A stretch of DNA of 64,000 bases from Alloacidobacterium sp963823845 (GTDB lineage Bacteria; Acidobacteriota; Terriglobia; Terriglobales; Acidobacteriaceae). Below, piece by piece: positions 34,438-43,207 of the stretch (position 1 is the stretch's first letter; every line of letters starts with the position of its first letter). The DNA lies in the NCBI GenBank assembly GCA_963823845.1, contig CAWGND010000026.1:319847-383846 (forward strand), given 5' to 3'. Position numbers and translations under genes: made by a program. The notes beneath the pieces were generated by a model. It searched no databases. It was not told the origin of the DNA and saw only the letters and a program-made list of their open reading frames with translations.

Positions 34438-35837
34438 GTTGCAAACGGCCACTCGCCCCGCCTGCGAGCGCGCGCAAAATATAAGACGCTGCCCGTCACG
34501 GCAATCACTCCCGCATAAACGAACTCCCGCGAAGCGTCCGGTCGCGAAAACAGAATGAAGAGAAATCCCGCCAGGGCCACCAATGGCGGTAAAGGATAGA
34601 GCCACAGCCGAAAAGGCCGAGGCATTTCCGGCTGCCGCACGCGCAGCAGGATCACGCCAATCTGCTGCAGCACGTACTGCAGAATAATACGGATCGCCAC
34701 CAGCGCCGCAATCACATGCGACAGATCAAAAAAGCAAAAGATCGCAGCCACCACTCCCAGCGCAATCAACGAAACGTTAGGAAACCCATGCTTCGGATGC
34801 AGCTTCGCAAACGCGCGAAAATAGTTGCCATCCAGCGCCGCCGCATACGGCGCGCGTGAATACCCCAGCAGCAGGGAAAAGACCGAAGCAAACGCAGTCC
34901 ACATCACCAGTACCGCCAGTATCCGCGCCGCAGTAAGACCAAACGTCCGCTGCATCAGCACCGCGACCACCGCATAGCGCCCGTCGCCGCTCTTTACCAG
35001 TTCCTGCCACGGAATCACGCCGAGCACGCTGATGTTCATCAGCAGATACAGCACCGCGACCACCGCAATCGAAAGCAGCACTGCGCGCGGAATCGTCCGT
35101 CCCGGATCGCGCACCTCGCCGCCGAGAAAGCAAACCGTGTAGTACCCCCAGTAGTCGTACGTTGCAATCAGCGTCGCCGCGCCCAGCCCTTGAAAGAACG
35201 CCGGAGTCAGATGGAATGCCCCTGCTGGCATGGCCAGCTGCGATGCATGAAAATGCGTCACACCTGCGATGATGACCGACCCGATGGTCAGCAGCACACC
35301 CGCCCACAGAATCCACGCAAGCCGCGTAATCGTGCTCAGGTTGCGATACAGCAGCGCCAGAATCAGCAGGCAGACACCGGCCGCCAGCAAGCTCGTGTAA
35401 TGCAGGTGCGCGATACCCGGAACAGCGCGGCCCAAAGCAGGCCACAAATAAGCAGCATACTGCGCCAGCCCGATACACCCCGAAGCAATCGATAGCGGCG
35501 CGCTGAAACCAAGCTGCCAGATGTAGAGAAAAGAAGCCCACCGCCCCGCGCCGCCGCCTCCCCCGTTTTTACTCCCCCCGTTTTTACCGCCATAGATCTC
35601 GCGCAGGAAAGCATACGAGCCGCCCGCCTCCGGCATCGCCGCGCCCAGTTCAGCCCACACCAGCCCATCGCAGACAGCGATCAGCGCGCCCAGAATCCAC
35701 CCCAGCATCGCCTGCGGCCCGCCCATCGCCATCACCACCAGCGGCAACGTGATAAACGGCCCCACGCCGATCATGTTCATCATGTTCAGCGAGACGGCAT
35801 TTCCCAGGCCGACTTGTCGTTTCAGTTGCGACGGCAT
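34425..35837 (-). CDS. APC-family amino acid permease
   Basis: A 470-residue inner-membrane transporter with about 12 hydrophobic helices. The N-terminus KRQVGLGNAVSLNMMNMIGV and helix 1 segment GVGPFITLPLVVMAMGGPQA carry the unwound glycine-rich stretch of the APC fold; AELGAAMPEAGGSYAFLREI is the conserved helix 2-3 motif. Near residues 85-100 there is a loop insertion KNGGSKNGGGGGAGRW absent from typical relatives, encoded by a 14/15-bp tandem repeat at 35558-35586. The substrate is unknown. It is divergent from the PIG-L gene across a MITE-like element. Confidence 0.88.
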   Translation of the reverse strand: MPSQLKRQVGLGNAVSLNMMNMIGVGPFITLPLVVMAMGGPQAMLGWILGALIAVCDGLVWAELGAAMPEAGGSYAFLREIYGGKNGGSKNGGGGGAGRWASFLYIWQLGFSAPLSIASGCIGLAQYAAYLWPALGRAVPGIAHLHYTSLLAAGVCLLILALLYRNLSTITRLAWILWAGVLLTIGSVIIAGVTHFHASQLAMPAGAFHLTPAFFQGLGAATLIATYDYWGYYTVCFLGGEVRDPGRTIPRAVLLSIAVVAVLYLLMNISVLGVIPWQELVKSGDGRYAVVAVLMQRTFGLTAARILAVLVMWTAFASVFSLLLGYSRAPYAAALDGNYFRAFAKLHPKHGFPNVSLIALGVVAAIFCFFDLSHVIAALVAIRIILQYVLQQIGVILLRVRQPEMPRPFRLWLYPLPPLVALAGFLFILFSRPDASREFVYAGVIAVTGSVLYFARARRRGEWPFATQAK

Positions 35838-35863
35838 GCTTCGATAGTCATCTAATAGAAATC

Positions 35864-36025
35864 AGGCAGTGTCTCACGAATCTTGACCAGAGCTTTGGGT
35901 AGAAGCACCGGCCTTGATCGAGGCCTCCCCCACGCGTGATCTTTGCGCGTTGGGGTGATTTAGGCCGGTGAATATCGGCCCAAGAGCAATCGGGCTTTGG
36001 CCCCGGGTTCGTCAGACACTGCCTG
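35864..36025. mobile_element. MITE-like palindromic element with 18-bp terminal inverted repeats
   Basis: CAGGCAGTGTCTCACGAA at 35864-35881 is mirrored by TTCGTCAGACACTGCCTG at 36008-36025 with one mismatch. The 162-bp inside contains a family 3 repeat (GTAGAAGCACCGG at 35899-35911, AGGCCGGTGAATAT, GGGCTTTGGCCCCGG) and a nested hairpin CCCCCACGCG / CGCGTTGGGG. No coding capacity and no clear target duplication. It lies between divergent genes. Confidence 0.6.
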
Positions 36026-36081
36026 GTGCGTGGATTGTACACTGTGATTTAGCCCCAATTTCCTGGAGACCAGACAAGTAG

Positions 36082-38919
36082 ATGCAGCCTGTCAGCCGAC
36101 GACTCAAGGTGATCGCCACCATCGCGCTCGCTGCCACCACCATGACTCAGGCCCAGACCGTCCCGTGGGCCACGCAGATTGCCGCCACTCCCAATGCGCA
36201 GACGCTGCCCGAAGATCGCGGCGCCGATGGCCTCTGGCAGACGCTGCGTAAACTGCACACCTGGGCGAGCGTTATGATGATCGTCGCTCACCCCGACGAT
36301 GAAGATGGCGGTATGCTCACGCTTGAATCGCGTGGTGCCGGAGCGCGCGTCGCCATGCTCACGCTCACGCGTGGCGAAGGCGGCCAGAACGCCATGTCCG
36401 GCGAAGAGTACGACGCGCTCGGCCTCATCCGCACCAACGAACTCCTGCGCGCCGACGACTTCAGCGGAACGGAACAATACTGGTCGCGCGCCGCCGACTA
36501 CGGTTTTTCAAAGACCATCGACGAAGCATTCGAGAAGTGGGGTCACGACCGCGTGCTCTATGATGTTGTTCGCGCCGTCCGTCTCAACCGCCCACTCGTC
36601 ATCACCGCCGTGTTTACAGGAAACGTCACCGATGGCCACGGCCATCACCAGGTTTCCGGCGAGATGGCGCAGGAGGCCTTCAAGGCCGCAGGCGACCCGA
36701 ATGTTTTCCCTGACCAGATCGCTGAAGGCCTGCGCCCGTGGTCGCCGCTCAAAATGTATGCGCGCGTGCCCGGCTTCTCCATCAATGCCGACGGCCCGCA
36801 CAAAACCATGTTCGACTACGCCACCGGCAAATCGTCGCCGCTGCATCTCCACGACTACATCAACAACCGGTGGATGGACGACGTGCCCGCAACCAACGTC
36901 GTCATCCCCGAGGGCACCTTCGATCCTGTGCTCGGCCGCTCGTATGTGCAGATGTCGCGCCAGGGCTGGAGCGAGCAGAAGTCGCAGAACGGTGGAGGCA
37001 ATCCACCGCTGCCCGGGCCCTTCGATGTTGACTACCACCGCTACGGCTCACGCGTCGAAACCACGGACGAAGAAAAATCTTTCTTCGACGGCATTGACGT
37101 ATCGCTCGCCGGCATCGCCACGCTCGCACACGGCGACAATCAGTTCCTCAAAGACGGCCTCCGCGAAATCGACCGTCACGTCACGAAGGCCCTCTACGCC
37201 TACATCCCCTCCGACCCATCGAAGATCGTCCCCGACCTCCACGACGGCTACCTCAAGACGCAGCAGCTCATGGACGCCGTCAACGCCAGCGGGCTCAGCG
37301 TCGATGACAAAGCCAACGTCAACCACGAGCTCAATATCAAGCTCGCCCAGTTCAACACCGCGCTCGCTGAATCGCTCGGCCTGCAGGTGAACGCGCTGGT
37401 CACACCGAACCTGCAGACGGAGCGCAATCCCTTCGCAGGCAGCGCCGCCGCGCTAACCTTCCTTCACGCCACGCCCGGCATGGCCTTCAATGTGCGACTT
37501 CACATCACTAGCGCCGGACCGTGGACTCCCGGTGGCAAGCTCAAGCTCGCCAAAACATGGCTCGTCACGCCTGAAGGCGAGCACTGGCCAGTCGAACGCG
37601 CCGGAGGCCCTATCGCACCCAGCGCATCGGAAGCCGATATCCTCTTCAAACTCGAAGTCCCCAGCAAGGCCGCACCCACGCGCCCCTACTTCAGCCGCCC
37701 GTCAATCGAGCAGCCCTACTACAACATCGATGACAAGCGTTGGCTGAACCGGTCGTTTGCTCCGTACCCCGTCGAGGGCTGGGCCGAGTTCAACTACGAC
37801 GGCGTGCCCATCCGCATCGGCCAGGTCGTCCAGACAGTCCACTGGGAACATGGTCCCGGCGGGGTCTATCAGCCCCTCGTTGTCCTGCCGCAGATTTCTG
37901 TCAGCATTGGCGCGGGCGCGGGTGTGGTGCCGCTCGGCGCAAAATCCTTCCCGCTCACTGTCACCCTTGCCAACGAGCAGCAAAGCACTGCTGATGGCGA
38001 TCTGCACCTTCAGCTTCCCGAAGGCTGGACCGCCGAGCCCGCCACTGCGAAGTTCAATCTGCCGGTAAATGATCCTGCCACAGTTACATTTACTGTGCAC
38101 CCGTCGTCATTGGGCGACGAAGCCTATACCATCAAGGCCGTGGCGCGCAGCGGCAACTTCGAGTTCAGCGAAGGCGTCGAGCAGGTCGGCTATCCCGGCG
38201 TGCGGCCCTATTACTATTACCATCCGGCCACGTACCGCGCGCGCGGCGTTGATGTGAAGGTCGCACCGGGCCTCAAGGTCGGCTATATCATGGGCACTGG
38301 TGACGATGTGCCGCAAGCGCTCGAACAGATCGGCGTTCACCCCCACCTGCTCACCGACGACGAAATCCTGCACGGCGACCTCGCCCAATACGACGTCATC
38401 GTCCTCGGCATCCGCACCTACGCTGCGCGCCCTGCGCTCGCCGCGGCCACCCAGCGCCTCCTCAGTTACGCACAAAACGGGGGTATGATTGTAGTCCAGT
38501 ACAACTCAGGCGAGTACGACCGCAACTTCGGCCCGTACCCATACACGCTGGGGCGCTCGCCGGAGAAAGTAGTCGACGAGAAATCCAAGGTTGCAATTCT
38601 CGAACCTGGCAACCCGCTGATGACCTGGCCCAACAAGATCACCGAAGGCGATTTCGACGGCTGGGTCGAGGAGCGCGGCCACTCCTTCATGCAGTCATGG
38701 GACCCGCACTACACCGCGCTAACCGAGACGCAGGATCCCGGCCAGGACCCGCAGAAGGGCGGCCTGCTCTACGCCCGCTACGGCAAGGGCGCGTACATCT
38801 ATGTGGCCTACGCTCTTTACCGCCAGATGACCGAGGCCGTCCCCGGCGCCTATCGGATTTTTGCGAACATGATCAGTTCTGGATCCGAACATAAAACTGA
38901 GAATACCCCGCACCAATAA
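36082..38919 (+). CDS. PIG-L/LmbE-family deacetylase with C-terminal sandwich and GATase-like domains, secreted
   Basis: A 945-residue exported protein (signal MQPVSRRLKVIATIALAATT). The N-terminal PIG-L domain has the zinc motif AHPDDE at 69-74 and the distal TDGHGHHQ, as in N-acetylglucosaminyl deacetylases. The middle is beta-rich (GKLKLAKTWLVTPEGEHW, SVSIGAGAGVVPLGAKSFPL), and a C-terminal domain around GLKVGYIMGTGDDVPQALEQ and YDVIVLGIRTYA resembles ThuA/class I glutamine-amidotransferase folds. This three-part build is known in Acidobacteriota and Bacteroidetes proteins of unknown role. Its substrate may be an acetylated amino sugar on a surface or dietary glycan. Confidence 0.85.
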   Translation: MQPVSRRLKVIATIALAATTMTQAQTVPWATQIAATPNAQTLPEDRGADGLWQTLRKLHTWASVMMIVAHPDDEDGGMLTLESRGAGARVAMLTLTRGEGGQNAMSGEEYDALGLIRTNELLRADDFSGTEQYWSRAADYGFSKTIDEAFEKWGHDRVLYDVVRAVRLNRPLVITAVFTGNVTDGHGHHQVSGEMAQEAFKAAGDPNVFPDQIAEGLRPWSPLKMYARVPGFSINADGPHKTMFDYATGKSSPLHLHDYINNRWMDDVPATNVVIPEGTFDPVLGRSYVQMSRQGWSEQKSQNGGGNPPLPGPFDVDYHRYGSRVETTDEEKSFFDGIDVSLAGIATLAHGDNQFLKDGLREIDRHVTKALYAYIPSDPSKIVPDLHDGYLKTQQLMDAVNASGLSVDDKANVNHELNIKLAQFNTALAESLGLQVNALVTPNLQTERNPFAGSAAALTFLHATPGMAFNVRLHITSAGPWTPGGKLKLAKTWLVTPEGEHWPVERAGGPIAPSASEADILFKLEVPSKAAPTRPYFSRPSIEQPYYNIDDKRWLNRSFAPYPVEGWAEFNYDGVPIRIGQVVQTVHWEHGPGGVYQPLVVLPQISVSIGAGAGVVPLGAKSFPLTVTLANEQQSTADGDLHLQLPEGWTAEPATAKFNLPVNDPATVTFTVHPSSLGDEAYTIKAVARSGNFEFSEGVEQVGYPGVRPYYYYHPATYRARGVDVKVAPGLKVGYIMGTGDDVPQALEQIGVHPHLLTDDEILHGDLAQYDVIVLGIRTYAARPALAAATQRLLSYAQNGGMIVVQYNSGEYDRNFGPYPYTLGRSPEKVVDEKSKVAILEPGNPLMTWPNKITEGDFDGWVEERGHSFMQSWDPHYTALTETQDPGQDPQKGGLLYARYGKGAYIYVAYALYRQMTEAVPGAYRIFANMISSGSEHKTENTPHQ

Positions 38920-38959
38920 TGTCCGGAAAAACGCATCTGCATCGTGCAATCTAGACTTC

Positions 38960-39994
38960 TCAGGAAACGTGGGTCCAGTCCAGAATGACCTTGCCAGTCT
39001 GACCCGAAATCATCGCGTCGAATCCCGCCTCAAAGTCCTGGTAGCCGAAACGGTGAGTAATCACCGGTGAAATGTCGAGCCCCGACTCGGTCATGACGCT
39101 CATCTTGTACCAGGTTTCGTACATCTCCCGTCCGTAGATGCCTTTGATCGTCAGCATATTGAAGATCACCGCCCGCCAATCGATCGACATCGGCTTCGCG
39201 GGAATACCGAGCATGGCGATCTTGGCTCCGTGACTCATATTCGCGACCATCTCCTGCATAGCTGCGGAATTGCCGGACATCTCCAGCCCCACATCAAATC
39301 CTTCCCGCATTTGGAGTTGCTTCTGTACCTCTGCGAGAGGCGTTTCCTGAGTATTGACAGCGAGGGTTGCGCCCATTTTGCGCGCCAATTCCAAGCGAAA
39401 AGGATTTACGTCTGTGATCACGATATGGCGTGCGCCAGCATGCCGGACCACTGGAATGGCCATAATTCCGATTGGCCCGGCGCCGGTAATCAAGACATCT
39501 TCGCCGAGCACCGGAAATGAGAGAGCCGTGTGCACCGCGTTGCCAAAGGGATCGAAGATCGCGGCGACTTCCTGATTGATGCCTGGATCATGCCGCCAGA
39601 TGTTGGTCATCGGCAGCGCGATCAATTCAGCGAATGCTCCAGGCCGATTGACTCCAACGCCTGACGTGTGCGCGCAAAGATGCCGTCTGCCTGCGAGACA
39701 ATTTCGGCAGCGCCCACATGTGACATGGCCTTCACCGCTCACGATGTCGCCGGGATAGAAGTCGTTTACGTTCGATCCAACCTCGACAATCTCTCCGACA
39801 AACTCATGCCCGATGGCCATCGGCACCGGAATCGTCTTCTGTGCCCACTCGTCCCATTGATAGATGTGAACGTCGGTTCCGCAAATACCGGTACAGCGCA
39901 CGCGGATCAACACATCATTGATGCCGATGGTGGGTTCTGCGATGTCTTCGAGCCATAGGCCGCGTTCTGCGCGGCTCTTTACCAATGCCTTCAT
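38960..39994 (-). CDS. tdh: L-threonine 3-dehydrogenase
   Basis: A 344-residue zinc- and NAD-dependent medium-chain dehydrogenase converting L-threonine to 2-amino-3-ketobutyrate. It shows the catalytic-zinc residues in GICGTDVHIYQWD and GHEFVGEI, the structural-zinc Cys cluster CGRCRNCLAGRRHLC, the nucleotide fold VLITGAGPIGIMAIPVV, and the Tdh-specific stretch WRAVIFNMLTIKGIYGREMY. Length matches E. coli Tdh. The partner kbl gene is not adjacent. It faces the PIG-L gene's end. Confidence 0.93.
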   Translation of the reverse strand: MKALVKSRAERGLWLEDIAEPTIGINDVLIRVRCTGICGTDVHIYQWDEWAQKTIPVPMAIGHEFVGEIVEVGSNVNDFYPGDIVSGEGHVTCGRCRNCLAGRRHLCAHTSGVGVNRPGAFAELIALPMTNIWRHDPGINQEVAAIFDPFGNAVHTALSFPVLGEDVLITGAGPIGIMAIPVVRHAGARHIVITDVNPFRLELARKMGATLAVNTQETPLAEVQKQLQMREGFDVGLEMSGNSAAMQEMVANMSHGAKIAMLGIPAKPMSIDWRAVIFNMLTIKGIYGREMYETWYKMSVMTESGLDISPVITHRFGYQDFEAGFDAMISGQTGKVILDWTHVS

Positions 39995-40051
39995 GAATTC
40001 CTCAACCGAGACTTCTTATCATATAGCGTCTCCTGCCCCTGCACCGTATTG

Positions 40052-40954
40052 TCAATGAGCAGCGCGCGCGGCATTGCTCGCCGCTTTTCCAATTGAGTCC
40101 AGCTCTTCGACCGTCTCCGGAGACAGATTGAGTTCAGCCGCGGCGAGGTTCTCGCGCAAATGCTGGACGGCAGATGTGCCGGGAATCAGCAGCATGTTGG
40201 GGCTGCGCTGTAGCAACCAGGCGAGCGCAACTTGCATGGGCGTGGCGTGGAGCGCGGTTGCAGCCGAATCCAGCAGGGAAGATTGCAATGGAGTAAATCC
40301 TCCCAACGGGAAGAACGGCACGTAAGCAATACCTTGGGCGGCAAGATCGTCAACGAATCCGTCATCGTCGCGATGGGCGACGTTGTAAAAATTCTGAACG
40401 CACACAATCGGAGCGATCTTCTGCGCCACGGCAACTTGTGCGGCCGTCACGTTGCTCAGACCCAGCTCTCGAATCTTGCCCTGAGCCCTCAGTTCCGCCA
40501 GGGCCGTGAAGGGGGCTTCGATTGGTTCATCCCCCGGAGCGAATATTCCTCCGACCCGAAGATTCACCACATCCAGAGTGTCAACGCCAAGATTGCGAAG
40601 GTTGTCGTCGACGCCGTCGATCAGTTCCTGGCGGGAAAGAGCTGGAATCCAGGAAGCGTCGTCGCCTCGGCGAGCGCCAACCTTGGTCACGATCACCAAG
40701 CCCTCCCGATAGGGATGGAGCGCCTCTTTGATGATCTGATTGGTCACATGAGGGCCATAATAATCACTGGTGTCGATATGATTCACTCCGGCGCCGATTG
40801 CCTCTCGCAACACCGCCAGTGCCTGGTCCCTGTCGCGCGGAGGTCCCCAAACGTGCGGCCCGGCCAGCTGCATCGCACCATAACTCATGCGGTTGACGGT
40901 CATCGTCGTTCCAGAATAGGTAAAGTTGCCACCGAGGCGATTTTGGTTTGTCAT
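40052..40954 (-). CDS. Aldo/keto reductase
   Basis: A 300-residue NADPH-dependent (alpha/beta)8 reductase. It shows NHIDTSDYYGPHV with the catalytic Asp and Tyr, LVIVTKVGARRG with the catalytic Lys, the substrate loop GLSNVTAAQV, and the C-terminal cofactor-binding LLIPGTSAVQHLRENLAAAE. It resembles the oxidoreductase YajO/Tas-like group. It lies 142 bp downstream of an SDR gene on the same strand, and an AraC regulator is divergent from that SDR, so the two reductases may form one regulated unit acting on a carbonyl compound. Confidence 0.9.
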   Translation of the reverse strand: MTNQNRLGGNFTYSGTTMTVNRMSYGAMQLAGPHVWGPPRDRDQALAVLREAIGAGVNHIDTSDYYGPHVTNQIIKEALHPYREGLVIVTKVGARRGDDASWIPALSRQELIDGVDDNLRNLGVDTLDVVNLRVGGIFAPGDEPIEAPFTALAELRAQGKIRELGLSNVTAAQVAVAQKIAPIVCVQNFYNVAHRDDDGFVDDLAAQGIAYVPFFPLGGFTPLQSSLLDSAATALHATPMQVALAWLLQRSPNMLLIPGTSAVQHLRENLAAAELNLSPETVEELDSIGKAASNAARAAH

Positions 40955-41095
40955 TTTGCGTATCCCTCAATAGATTAGTCGCGTTTTTCTGCGTTCACGT
41001 GATGGTTAGATGAAGGAAGCTTCAGGTCAGGAGCTCGCCGATTGAGAACCTGGATCCGGCAGATTCTCCGCGGCCGCACACTCCTCGCAATCTGT

Positions 41096-41986
41096 TCAGG
41101 CTTCGAAGTAGCGCATTTGCTCGAGATCGGCAATTAGCCCAGGCCCGGTCGGGTGCCAACCCAGCCGTTGCTGTGTTTGCGCGCTTGAAGCGCGAAGGTC
41201 GAGACCAGCGAACGGGCCGAGCCATCCGAAATGGGCTGCCGCCTCCTCCGGAGACATGGCGACTACCGGTACCTTCAAGCCTCGGCCAATGACTTCAGCG
41301 ATTTCCCGGAGCGGCACGCCCTCTTCAGCGACCGCGTGATACCGGGCGCCTGCCTCATGCTTCTCCAGTGCCAGCCTGTAGAGACGGGCAACATCGAGGA
41401 CGTGCGCCGCCGCCCAGCGGTTGAGTCCGTCGCCCACGAACGCCGAGACGCCCTTCTCACGGGCCACACCGACCAGGTAGGTCACGAGCCCCTGCTTGAC
41501 CGTGTTGTGAACCTGGGGAAGGCGCATCACCGAGACGTTTAGACCACGCGGTTCCAGCGAGGCAGCAGTTGTTTCCGAAACGCGGGGAAGCGAGGAGGAG
41601 CTTGGGACAGGTGCATCTTCCTCGGTTGCCGGGCGGCCCTGTGCCAACAGCGCAACCCCGGAGGTGACGAGCAAGGGGCGGTTGGATCCTTCGAGCTCAG
41701 AGCCGAGTGCCTCGATGGCGCGACCGTCCATCTCGCAGTTTTCCTTGAATTTCGAAAAGTCATGGTTGAATGCGGTGTGGATCACGCCATCCGACACAGC
41801 TGCTCCGCTGCGCAGGCTGTCGATGTCTTCCAGATCACCTCGATGCACCTCGGCGCCAGCGACGATAAGAGACTTGGCGCCCGCATCTGAGCGCGCAAGA
41901 CCGAGCACCTGATGACCCGCGTTGATTAGCTCCGGAACAATCGCAGAACCGACAAAACCTGTAGCCCCGGTGACGAAAACACGCAT
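41096..41986 (-). CDS. Extended/atypical SDR, NAD(P)-dependent epimerase-like
   Basis: A 296-residue protein with the N-terminal Rossmann motif MRVFVTGATGFVGSAIVPEL, then LEDIDSLRSGAAVSDGVIHT (the usual cofactor-site region), LLVTSGVALL, and a C-terminal substrate region. The classical YxxxK is not obvious at the expected place. This group is annotated as NAD(P)-binding or NAD-dependent epimerase/dehydratase. It is divergent from the AraC regulator with a 149-bp gap, a common plan for a regulator with its target. Confidence 0.87.
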   Translation of the reverse strand: MRVFVTGATGFVGSAIVPELINAGHQVLGLARSDAGAKSLIVAGAEVHRGDLEDIDSLRSGAAVSDGVIHTAFNHDFSKFKENCEMDGRAIEALGSELEGSNRPLLVTSGVALLAQGRPATEEDAPVPSSSSLPRVSETTAASLEPRGLNVSVMRLPQVHNTVKQGLVTYLVGVAREKGVSAFVGDGLNRWAAAHVLDVARLYRLALEKHEAGARYHAVAEEGVPLREIAEVIGRGLKVPVVAMSPEEAAAHFGWLGPFAGLDLRASSAQTQQRLGWHPTGPGLIADLEQMRYFEA

Positions 41987-42135
41987 TTCGACTTCTCCTT
42001 TACCTCATGACCGTGACCGCATTCGCAATCCGTTAAGATCAAAATAGGTGATCGCGAATATACGATCTATACTTTAGAGTCCGTATTATCTTCGCAATCG
42101 TCCGGAATCGCTCGATACGCTCCCGTTAATCGCTT

Positions 42136-43080
42136 ATGGACCCACTCTCAGATGTACTCTCGCTGTTGAAACCGCGCACTTACATGGCCGGCGGCTTTGA
42201 TGTAGGCGGCGAATGGTCCGTCCGGTTCGGCCCGCATGACGGCATCAAATGCTATGCCGTTGTGTCCGGTCAATGCTGGCTCTCCGTGGATGGCGTTCCT
42301 GACGCGGTACGCCTCGAGACCGGCGACTGCTTCCTGCTACCGCACGGGAGGCCTTTCCGCCTTGCAAGCGATCTAACCTTGACGCCTGTCGATGCCCTCA
42401 CGATTCTTGCGACCGCAACGAGGAAGGGAGGCATTGCCTCAATCGATGGCGGCGGATGCTGTATCGTGGGTGCCCACTTCGCCTTTGCCGGCAATCATGC
42501 CGGCATCCTGCTCGGAGTGTTGCCCCCCATCGTGCATCTCCAGAAGGAATCGGATAAGGTGGCAATGCGCTGGTCTCTGGAGCGGATGAGGCAGGAGCTG
42601 CTCGCGCAACAGCCGGGCGGCTTTTTGATCGCACAGCAGCTCGCGCACCTGATCCTGGTGCAAGCCCTGCGGCTGCATCTGGCGGAAGGCTTGACCGGCG
42701 GCGTTGGCTGGCTCTTTGCAACGGCGGATAAACAAATGAGCGCGGCGATCGACTCGATACACGATGATCCGGCGCATCACTGGACATTGCAGGAGCTGGC
42801 GCAGCGTGCCGGCATGTCGCGATCGACCTTTGCCCTCAAATTCAAAGAGACGGTAGGAAAGTCACCCATGGAATACCTGACGCGCTGGCGAATGCTGCTG
42901 GCTGGGGACAGGCTGGCGAATTCCAGCGATCCCATTTCCGTCATTGCTCTGTCGCTCGGCTACGAATCCGAAAGCGCCTTCAGCACCGCCTTCAAGAGGG
43001 TCATGGGCTGCTCGCCAAGGCAATATAGCCGCGGCACGAATCAGGTTTCCTCTTCCCATCGCGAGGGAGAAGCCGCCTAG
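42136..43080 (+). CDS. AraC-family transcriptional regulator (cupin sensor)
   Basis: A 314-residue regulator. The N-terminal half is an AraC-type cupin (GIKCYAVVSGQCWLSVDGVP, ETGDCFLLPHGRPFRLASD), matching the Cupin_6 group. The C-terminal half has two HTHs: HWTLQELAQRAGMSRSTFAL and DPISVIALSLGYESESAFST, followed by the family end FKRVMGCSPRQYSR. It is divergent from the SDR/aldo-keto reductase pair and probably activates it in response to an electrophilic or aldehyde signal. The intergenic gap 41987-42135 holds the operator candidates, but no clear repeat was found. Confidence 0.92.
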   Translation: MDPLSDVLSLLKPRTYMAGGFDVGGEWSVRFGPHDGIKCYAVVSGQCWLSVDGVPDAVRLETGDCFLLPHGRPFRLASDLTLTPVDALTILATATRKGGIASIDGGGCCIVGAHFAFAGNHAGILLGVLPPIVHLQKESDKVAMRWSLERMRQELLAQQPGGFLIAQQLAHLILVQALRLHLAEGLTGGVGWLFATADKQMSAAIDSIHDDPAHHWTLQELAQRAGMSRSTFALKFKETVGKSPMEYLTRWRMLLAGDRLANSSDPISVIALSLGYESESAFSTAFKRVMGCSPRQYSRGTNQVSSSHREGEAA

Positions 43081-43109
43081 CCAGTCGGCACTCACCAACC
43101 CAACAAGAT

Positions 43110-43146
43110 GTCATCCTGAGCGCGTGAAGCGCGCCGTCGAAGGACC
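43110..43146. repeat. Palindromic repeat, family 2
   Basis: GTCATCCTGAGCGCGTGAAG, then CGCGCCGTCGAAGGACC, forms an imperfect hairpin (GCGCG..CGCGC core). It lies in the convergent gap between the AraC and amidase genes. Relatives are at 31229-31270 and 51260-51304. Confidence 0.75.
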
Positions 43147-43207
43147 CGCACGAACAAAGTTCATGCGAAGCCGACCGAAAGGTAGGCCGCGCGGTTCGCG
43201 TCGAGGC

